NCBI GenBank assembly: GCA_028583405.1
Contig: CM053243.1
Coordinates: 31,857,632-31,921,631 of the forward strand
Reading direction: 5' to 3'
DNA length: 64,000 nucleotides
Source of the DNA: Pogonophryne albipinna
Taxonomy: Eukaryota; Chordata; Actinopteri; Perciformes; Artedidraconidae
Part shown: positions 55,864 through 64,000 of the stretch, one piece after another
Layout of the letters: each line of letters starts with the position of its first letter
Position numbering within the stretch: the first letter of the stretch is position 1
Translations under genes and position numbers: made by a program
Notes under the pieces: generated by a model
Told to the model about the DNA's origin: nothing
Database searches by the model: none
What the model saw: the letters and a program-made list of their open reading frames with translations, nothing else

Positions 55864-57330
55864 ATGGCCAAGACCAAAGAGCTGTCAAAGGACACCAGAA
55901 ACAAAATTGTAGACCTGCACCAGGCTGGGAAGACTGAATCTGCAATAGGTAAGCAGCTTGGTGTGAAGAAATCAACTGTGGGAGCAATTATTAGAAAATG
56001 GAAGACATACAAGACCACTGATAATCTCCCTCGATCTGGGGCTCCACGCAAGATCTCACCCCGTGGGGTCAAAATGATCACAAGAACGGTGAGCAAAAAT
56101 CCCAGAACCACACGGGGGGACCTAGTCAATGACCTGCAGAGAGCTGGGACCAAAGTAACAAAGGCTACCATCAGTAACACACTACGCCGCCCGGGACTCA
56201 AATCCTGCAGTGCCAGACGTACCAGGCCCGTCTGAAGTTTGCTAGAGAGCATTTATGGCGCGTTTCCACTGCAGGCCTCGCTCGGCCTCGCTCGGTTTGG
56301 TTAGGCCTTATTAGGCCCGGCTCACTTTAATGCTGTGCTTCCATTACAGTTTAGGAACTGGGGTAGTTACTATAGTAACGCAGTGTAGGCGGAGCCGTGA
56401 CGTCATCTTCAATGAGCGCCCCAGTAAAACAACACAGCCGTTAGCTCTTAGCACTCAGAGCTCACAGCTCTTCATATCTGTTCATGTTCATCTTGTTGTA
56501 GTTGTAGCCCCCTTGCCAGCGATTCTCTCTCTAGTTTAGCATACTCAGCCCGACTCAGCCTGGTTGTTCCTGGCCCTAGAACCACGATTTTATGGGGCCA
56601 GAAAAACTGTGAATTAGGACCCGCTAGCCGGTACTAGGCCAAGTGGAAACGCAACCAAAAACGGACCCCGCACGGCTCGGCACGCTTAAAGCGAGCTACC
56701 CGCTGCAGTGGAAACGCGCCATTAGATGATCCAGAAGAGGATTGGGAGAATGTCATATGGTCAGATGAAACCAAAATAGAACTTTTTGGTAAAAACTCAA
56801 CTAGACGTGTTTGGAGGAGAAAGAATGCTGAGTTGCATCCAAAGAACACCATACCTACTGTGAAACATGGGGGTGGAAACATCATGCTTTGGGGCTGTTT
56901 TTCTGCAAAGGGACCAGGACGACTGATCCGTGTAAAGGAAAGAATGAATGGGGCCATGTATCGTGAGATTTTGAGTGACAACCTCCTTCCATCAGCAAGG
57001 GCATTGAAGATGAAACGTGGCTGGGTCTTTCAGCATGACAATGATCCCAAACACACCGCCCGGGCAACGAAGGAGTGGCTTCGTAAGAAGCATTTCAAGG
57101 TCCTGGAGTGGCCTAGCCAGTCTCCAGATCTCAACCCCATAGAAAATCTTTGGAGGGAGTTGAAAGTCTGTGTTGCCCAGCGACAGCCCCAAAATACCAC
57201 TGCTCTAGAGGAGATCTGCATGGAGGAATGGGCCAAAATACCAGCAACAGTGTGTGAAAACCTTGTGAAGACTTACAGAAAACGTTTGACCTCTGTCATT
57301 GCCAACAAAGGGTATATAACAAAGTATTGA
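55864..57330 (+). pseudogene. Tc1-like DDE transposase, disrupted
   Basis: The first part (55864-56235) begins [19 protein letters not shown] and contains the paired helix-turn-helix DNA-binding region with the GRPR-like linker written RSGAPRKI. A deletion and frameshift near 56215-56225 follow SCSARR, and a MITE is inserted at 56256. The second part (56725-57330) holds the catalytic triad: [11 protein letters not shown] (first Asp), [11 protein letters not shown] (second Asp) and [11 protein letters not shown] (Glu), the DD34E pattern of Tc1. It ends at TGA 57328-57330 after GYITKY. The enzyme would cut and paste the element at TA sites; here it cannot be made. Confidence 0.93.
56256..56721. 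mobile_element. Harbinger-like MITE in the Tc1 transposase gene
   Basis: The ends TGGCGCGTTTCCACTGCAG and their exact inverted copy (56703-56721) bound 466 bp. The target TTA is duplicated (56253-56255 and 56722-56724), fitting the PIF/Harbinger TWA preference. Removing the insert and one TTA joins the Tc1 coding sequence GAGAGCATTTAGATGATCC cleanly, which confirms the boundaries. There is no coding capacity. Confidence 0.93.
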
Positions 57331-57546
57331 GATTAACTTTTGTTATTGACCAAATACTTATTTTCCACCATAATTTGCAAATAAATTCTTTAAAAATCAG
57401 ACAGTGATTTTCTGGATTTTTTTTTTTTTCTCATTTTGTCTCTCATAGTTGAGGTATACCGTAGATGAAAATTACAGGCCTCATCTTTTTAAGTGGGAGA
57501 ACTTGCACAATTGGTGGCTGACTAAATACTTTTTTGCCCCACTGTA

Positions 57547-58530
57547 TACCCAGTCTTCCTGAAAGAACTTGCGCTGAGCTTCATTTAAAAATGTACCTAT
57601 AAACGTATACAAGGGTTACTGTGTTTGTGTCTACTTCTCCACTGCTCAGCTGAAGGGTTGATTGCTTGGCATATTATGAATGATTTCCCTCTAACTTGAT
57701 ATGCAGGGCAAACCTTCTGATTTAGTGATCCATGTAGTTGTTTTGTTTTTTTGCTGAGAATACCTTTTTCCCCTCCATCTAAATAATGGGCCATTACCAA
57801 AGTATGCACTTTTTTTTTGCTACGAGAGTTAAATATTCCTGTGTGCATTTCTTTCCCTTCAGAGGGCTATTTCCAGATATCCCAAAAGGACTTGAGGGTG
57901 TTTGTGTAGGGGCTGTGTGAGTAGATCAATAACGGTGAAGTTAATATGGAGATGAGCTCCTCTTCGTAGTGGAGGCTGGGGAGTTGTTTAGTCCTTGGCG
58001 ATGAGCTGAGCTCGCACATTCAATTATGTTTCGTAAGTAGGACCTTGCTGTCCATCTGGAAAACTAAATTATATTTAATCATATCCATTAGGTTTATGTG
58101 TCCCTTGAAGAGTCAGACATGTTGCTGTTAAATCCATTCCCTTAAGATATATGTCACAATTATTATGGTATTTTTTATTGTTCATACAATAGCTCAGCCT
58201 ATTACTCTAGAGGTCCTGGTAATTTGTTTTATGCTGAATAATGTGACATTTAATATAGCTTAAGAAATATGCTGCTTTGTTCTTTTGCTGCCTGACCTTC
58301 AGACTGTACTTCCCCATTATAATGATCTGACGTTTTGTCCTGATGTAGTTAAGATGAATGTCAAACCTGTTACCTCAATACATCAATTTAAATGATGTCG
58401 ACCATATTCACATACATTGTATAAGGTGTTCATTTGTTGGCTGCAGACCTCGATTAATCCTGGTAGAAGTCGAGAGAAGTATTGTGTATAAATTACTAAG
58501 ATCCAAACAGGCAACTACTTGGAAGAACCT
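57547..58530. other. Intron 2, nothing recognised
   Basis: Ordinary AT-rich intron with no element or exon recognised. Confidence 0.5.
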
Positions 58531-58534
58531 TTAA

Positions 58535-59018
58535 AGGTCCCATGTCATGGCCATTTCTACTGATCATAATTCCATTGTTGAGGTCTACTAGAATACATTT
58601 ATATTGTGCAATTTTCCAAACTCACATTGGTTTCTCATACAGCATCTCTGTATAGTATGTGTATTCACTCTCTGTCCTAAACGGCTTGTTGGAGCTCCTG
58701 GCCCCCCCCCCCCCCCTCCCTGTGAGCCCACTGTGCTCTGATTGGTCAGCTCGCCCACTCTGTTCTGATGAGTCTACCACCGTTACAGCGGAACATCAGT
58801 GATTATGTGTTACAATGGCATTAGCAACCAGAAAATGACACCAGTAAGGACAAACAGATGAGAATGCTGAGTGGGGTATGGGTGCTGTGTTGGCGGGACG
58901 TTGCACGGCCCACTGCTGCGAGGAGCGGACAGTGTGAACTGGGTTCATTTCCTGCTTACTGCGTTGGATCTGCGAAACAGCGCGAATGGACATGCTGGAA
59001 AAGCATGACATGGGACCT
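58535..59018. mobile_element. TTAA-flanked MITE (AGGTCCCATGTCATG ends)
   Basis: AGGTCCCATGTCATG at the left is inverted at the right end (CATGACATGGGACCT). TTAA is duplicated on both sides (58531-58534 and 59019-59022), consistent with a piggyBac or Kolobok type of insertion. The interior has a C-run at 58702-58716 and no coding capacity. Confidence 0.88.
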
Positions 59019-59022
59019 TTAA

Positions 59023-61329
59023 ATGAAAAAGTATTTTTGCCTTCTGTTCTTTGGCTAAAGAATGTTGAACATAAGGCATTGAATACACAAAGTCATTCTT
59101 GCATATTCCATCTTGGAAAAATTACATACATAGATATTTGAAACTATCAACCTTAAAAGCCATTTATCTTTGATGTAACCATCCATAATTCTGTCCCCTG
59201 GGTCTTAAGTCTACCAGTAAGTCCCCGGGATAAATAAAGATTGAGATGGAGTTATCATCCATGTTTTTGGATAGCAGCAGGGGACTACAATGACTGTTTA
59301 TATTTACCAGGGCATTAGCAGATTAGGCACTCAAACTAACAAGGTCATCAAACTCGATGGCTGCGAGCAGCAGACCTCTGCTAAGCGTCTGGCAGAGAGA
59401 GAGAGAAGGGGAGATTTGGTGTGTTATCCTGTGTCTCTTTACTTTGGACATCACCTCAGCCTGACGTAGTAGTGCTTTGAATGACTTGAAGGGCACAGAG
59501 GTATAATTTCTGCTGAGATTCCTTCTGTGGCTGCAATGTCATGCGTTACAACACTGTGCTGACACTTTGCCACATGTCCTTCTGATTAAGCAAGTGTATT
59601 ATGAACATCTCAATCTGCTCTTGTTGTTCGGCCAAAGTTCATCTACTGAGTAGTTTCAAGCAGCTCTTGGATTGATTTGATACTTTTTAAAGTAGATTTA
59701 TATCCAGGTCATCCGGTTTGGGTATGTTTGGGACTTCTAATTTAACACCCTGGATTATACTCTGTGAGCTCCAGACTATAATTATCAAAACAAGTCAGAC
59801 ATGCTATGTGGCTCAAAAATAAACTGCGGTGTAACTTACCATGCTACGCTCTTGTAGTGACTTGCCTTTTCACCTGTGAGAGTGTTGAAATGTCATGAGG
59901 TGCTAGCTGCAACACTCATGGCCCCAAGGTGTAATGTGCTGTAAAAGTCTATAGGCTTTGAAGATATAGTGCAGGTACAACTGGCACTCAGTAATAGTGC
60001 ACATCACTGTCCATTAAGATAGACATGGTTCAATAGGAGCTCTGTGAGACAGCCAGCAGTAGAGGTCGATCGGCGTATCAAGCCCTAGTTAGAGTAGCAG
60101 CATGACTGCAGCTTAAGCAGTGTGTGCAGAACAGAGCTCAGGTCACTCCTCCGCATGTACACATATATTTCTACTCCTACATCCTCTGCCTTAACCCCTG
60201 CACCTTTATCATCTGCTTATCCATCTGAACAGCTGAAACCTCTGGTGCTTTTTTTATGTGTTGAAGAGCCTTGAATGGATTTTGGACTCTTATCAGGTTA
60301 CTCCCACTGACTGGAAGTTCGTATCTCTAGCATTTTATTAGGGTTTAATAATTTAAAGGTAGCCATGTTGCCATGTTCTTAATATATCATCCAATACTGA
60401 TATTTTAATGTAGCACAAGTTCACATTACCCTGGCATACATGTTTATGTTGTGCTTAGTGTAATATTCTGTTTGTGTCAGCCCAGGTAACACAAAAAAAG
60501 TAAATCAGGTTTATTTATAAAAGTATGTTCATGATGTGTGGCTTTTTGATTGTCTTTCTAATGTTTGGGCACCACCCACAGAAGAGTGCCAACAGAAGGA
60601 AAACAGACTAACGGAGTACATCTAATAATAGTTTGAGGTTGGGGGCTCTTGGGAAATCTCACAGCCTGAATAACAACTTGCTTTCCTTGAATTATGTGCA
60701 GGAAAACTTGTAAAATGTATTTAGTTTTTTAGCTGATAAGGCTTCTGGATATTATGACTAGGAGCCTTTGCTAGGAGTTTGCTCAACTGTTTTTGGCCTT
60801 TGAGTTCAGGAAGGTAGGTACCTAAAAATTGAGTTTGGTCACAACTGTCAACATTACAGTGAACTGTGAGCATGAAGCCACACATGGAGCTGTATTTCTA
60901 TCCCGGCTGATCTAAAAGCCTTGGTCAAAGCCTCAGACTTGTAAGACGTCAAAGAGTGATTCATTGGTATTTGGGTGGGAATGTAGGTGGCTGAGCTGTT
61001 GATGACAGCCTCTCAGTTTGTTGTCAGGTTTCTCCTTGCTGGAAGATAAGGTTTATGACTATGGATAGGGAGGGAGAGAAATCCTTATAGGCTCAGCTGA
61101 GTTTATCTGGATTTTCTGCTCGGCACAGCCTTTTCTCTCCCAGTCAGACACAAGCGGGTGACCTTGACAAGAATGTGGCTTATTGTTGTAATAGATACTG
61201 TTGTTGTCAACTGACCTATGGTCAGAGTGGGAGGGTGAGAAATGGGAGAATGGAAACAGGGAGAGAATCACCAAAAGATCCTAGCAGAATCAGTATCTTG
61301 ATTGTTCAAATCTCTCCTGACAATGTAAG
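59023..61329. other. Intron 2, nothing recognised
   Basis: No exon or transposon ends recognised. A short TAGAGGTCGATCGG phrase near 60062 resembles a hAT end, but no partner was found. Confidence 0.5.
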
Positions 61330-61730
61330 TGGGTGTTTCTCAATGACGAGGAGGCTTGCTTGGTAGCACATGTCTACCGAGTCACTTGCTTCAGAATCGA
61401 GGCAAGAATCCTTCCTAGCCTCGGATAACGAAGAATTTTGGAACAGGCTAACAGGTGTGCAGGTGTGCCATATGAGAGGCCCCGCCTTAAATGGAGTGCG
61501 ATTTCCGCCAAAGATTTGGAAATTGGTCCGTGCGCAAAGCATTGTGGGGATTTTAAGACCATGGAGTCTACACATGTGCAGCCTCGAAATTTCTCGCTAC
61601 GAAGTACGCTGGCCTCGGTAGAATTCCAAGTATGCTGGACATTGGAACAGTCCTTCGGCAGCACTCGATGATGTAGTATGCTTGAAATAGTGGCTCTGGA
61701 GCAGCCTTCCTCGACATTGAGAAACACCCA
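61330..61730. mobile_element. MITE with TGGGTGTTTCTCAATG ends
   Basis: The left end TGGGTGTTTCTCAATG followed by CGAGGA is mirrored at the right (CATTGAGAAACACCCA, preceded by TCCTCG), with about 31 bp of inverted repeat and a few mismatches. AATGT occurs on both flanks, but slightly offset, so the duplication is uncertain. Overlapping open frames on both strands come from the inverted structure and have no domain features. Confidence 0.75.
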
Positions 61731-64000
61731 ATGTCTGACACATTTAAAATGGTAGACTAAATTCAATGATGCACTGCAGTTAATGTGCAAAACCAGCTAA
61801 TAGTGAGAACAAAAAGCACAAAATAAAAACATAAGACTATTTTGATGATACAATTGATTTTTTGTTTTTCAAATAGTAAAAACTGTTCTGTTTCCAGCTT
61901 GTCAAATGTGAGGATATGGTGCCTTTTCTTTGGGCATACATGATTGGAAACTGAATATCTTTGAAAATGTCACCTTGAGGTGTATAACATTTTTATATAC
62001 ATATACAAAGTATATGATCTCATTTCACAAAGTAAGTAATTAAATACAAATGACAAACATTAATCAATAACAAAATTGATGTTAGTTGCAGGCTTGCAGC
62101 CCTACTTGCCAATATTCAATGTTTGTTTTCTTTGTGTGTGTTTGTGTACACATGGTGTTGCTAAGAACACCCAGCCACTAATCACTACCTGTAAAACCAC
62201 ACGGTATCTTCTAAGCCAACCAGGCAAAAAGAGTAGTGTTAATAGAGCACAGATTAAGTATGCGTGGACAGTTTCTCTGATAGGCACTAAACATAAGTGG
62301 ATGTTCATGTTCCCTGCATCTATGTGGAGATCTTTTAGACCTCTTGATACTCTCACCTCAGTGCCCTTTAAACCCAACCCCCAACCTTTCATCTAGCAAA
62401 CAATACTCAGAGCAGCCAGCTGAGCCAGAGAGAGGAAATGAAGGTATTAGGTTGACAATGTGCGTACCTAACCCACCAAGTCAACCAACCCGGCTCCCAG
62501 CTTGCCTGTGAAGGTTCTCTAACGAGCAGGTGCACATGATTTGAACTTGTTTTTTGAAAGAAATGTAAGTTTTCTTATGGATTGTCATACGGGAAATACT
62601 TTCCATCTTATTGTCTTCCTTGGGTACTGAGATAATAATGAAGAAAGGGAAGATTTAGTTAAGGCTACTCAATATACTGAGGAGTCAACATACTTGTATT
62701 CTGCTCCTCACCTGATTCAAGCAGTGTTTAATAAGGTGATTAGTGTTTTGAGTGATTGAGTGCAAGGAACATAGGCAACATTAAATAGTCACTTTGAATC
62801 CATTTTAGCTGTTTGAACGGCTGCGAAATGGGGTACAGATACTGATGTCTATCCCAGGGTGAATTTGCATTTAGCTCAAAGCTCTGTTGTGCGTGTTTAA
62901 AGCTTCACAGGGGGGATGCTTAGAAATAGTACGGGTTTTAAGTTGCTCTTTAATGCTCAATATTTTTATAATACCCTAAAAGGCCATTTACAGCAACGTT
63001 TTTTTTTTTTTAACCATCTGGGTTTTTTTTTTTAATTGCTTAAATCTGTGGACATAGTGGCTGCCAGCAGCAGAACGCGTCTAGCATCCAAACAGGTTGG
63101 AAAAGTTCTTCACAAATCTCTAGTTTTTACCAAATATTGGTCCAGTTTTACTTTTCGGTTTCATCGTAGTACTAAAAGGAGAGGAGTTTTTCCTCTGTGT
63201 GACTTTGCTTTACTGAGCAAATTAGGCCACTGCTTCATAAGTGAGCAAATTGGTAAGCTCCACTTATCTTGGCTCAGTCTTCTACCCTGCGGTCCCTCAT
63301 GCCTTTTGTCTTTTTATATCACTTTTACTTCCCATAATGTAGCTGGAAGCTGTAGGAGCAGTCTCTTGACTAATGTATGTCCTTTCGTCAGGGAGAGCAT
63401 ATGTCTCCGCAGGTAAAGCCTCTCACACTTGCTGAAGACATTTCTCTTTGACAGAGCTTTGTGTACTTGTGTATACTCAAAGACTTTAGCTCTGTTTAAC
63501 ATGTCTCCCTGTTAAGATATTACATTTGATTACTACTAAAATTCATAGCAAATGTGGAAGCATTATTCTTCTTTTTAACAGTTAAGCTGTAATTCACTGC
63601 TTTTGCTAAAGGCTGTGAGATGAAAGTGTACTGAGTGCGGCTGGGGAAGCTTACTGTATGCAAACGTTTTTCATGTTGATGTCTCGACTTTCACTGCTCT
63701 ATTTCCGAACGCGTAGGGTTGTGTTGCATCATAAAAATGAGCTGTAATGTTAAGTGCCAAAATTTGTCAGAATTTCCTCGAGGCAGAAAATGACCTTTTA
63801 AGTTGAAATACAAATGTGTTGAACATGAATTCAAATCTCATTCTGATTTTCCAAGTCTTATTATCTAAAAAAGTAAATATATGCATGAAAGCGCTAAATG
63901 GAAATCGCTGTCTTTCTCAGACAATCACTGTTTACAGGGAGAACCTTGCTCACTCATTATGGCTCCAAAGAGATTGTAGGTCATGAGTGACCATCACAGC
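61731..64000. other. Intron 2, nothing recognised to the window end
   Basis: AT-rich sequence with T-runs near 63000 and 63025. No znf609 exon or other gene recognised. The 126-residue frame at 63036-63416 has no domain signature. Confidence 0.5.

Larger units (their letters stand above)
55496..57544 (+). mobile_element. Tc1/mariner element with a MITE inserted in its transposase
   Basis: The ends CAGTGGGGCAAAAAAGTATT and their inverted copy extend for about 80 bp of near-matching inverted repeat. The target TA is duplicated (55494-55495 and 57545-57546). A DD34E transposase gene lies between, split by a 466-bp MITE at 56256-56721. An A/T-run near 57418-57431 is in the 3' part. The coding damage means this copy is inactive. 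Confidence 0.95.
38772..64000 (+). other. znf609: znf609 intron 2, continuing beyond the window
   Basis: It starts at the GTGAGT donor (38772). No later znf609 exon was found up to 64000. Mammalian ZNF609 also has a very long second intron, so this is expected. Mobile elements inside are listed separately. Confidence 0.75.

Noticed and set aside
60050..60095. TAGAGGTCGATCGG phrase as a hAT end
   Set aside because: No inverted partner or target duplication was found; too short to call.
61374..61790. 138-residue minus-strand frame
   Set aside because: It lies across a MITE with inverted ends and has no domain; overlapping frames occur on both strands.

Overview
The window is teleost genomic DNA. 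It is AT-rich, intron-dominated and full of fish-type DNA transposons, with one L2-clade LINE. One host gene is recognisable, on the plus strand: the 5' part of znf609 (zinc finger protein 609). A GC-richer block at about 1640-2200 ends in a consensus GTAAGT donor and is a plausible non-coding exon 1. The first coding exon (exon 2) is 37885-38771. It starts with ATG at 38013, encodes 253 residues in phase 0 and ends at a GTGAGT donor. The rest of the window is upstream DNA (1-1639), intron 1 (2201-37884) and the start of intron 2 (38772-64000). No later znf609 exon was found, and no tRNA, rRNA or CRISPR.

Intron 1 is a nest of mobile elements: BED-finger hAT elements with TAGGG-type ends (5032-5740, 9700-10399, 11317-12162, 13446-14409, 19574-20435, 24845-25497, 25635-30789, 31028-32215, 35732-36321), most with readable 8-bp target-site duplications; a THAP-domain element (6340-8495) split by a second transposon; a hAT inside a hAT (16699-19265 containing 16728-18162); and a hAT (25635-30789) interrupted by a TTAA-flanked piggyBac-like element and then by a decayed L2 LINE on the minus strand.

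Intron 2 holds a composite element (43473-45917) with a MITE and a BED-hAT inside it, a divergent BED-hAT (46318-47211), a BED-hAT that has gained a 749-bp copy of DNA from 50167-50915 (53027-54953), a Tc1 element split by a Harbinger-like MITE (55496-57544), and two stand-alone MITEs (58535-59018 and 61330-61730). Long stretches between them are unremarkable intron, with a few complex, non-repetitive blocks that could be conserved non-coding elements.

The points most worth attention are these. (1) Fish znf609 exon 2 keeps the architecture of the known mammalian circ-ZNF609: if the exon circularises, the reading frame passes the back-splice junction and stops 13 codons later, at the stop of a small upstream ORF. 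(2) The 53-55 kb hAT contains an apparently identical 749-bp copy of nearby host sequence, bounded by an inverted copy of the element's own end plus half of its target-site duplication, which points to template-switching repair in place. (3) A repeated, internally deleted hAT family carries a fused BED-hATC mini-protein, with an open frame in the 13.4 kb copy.
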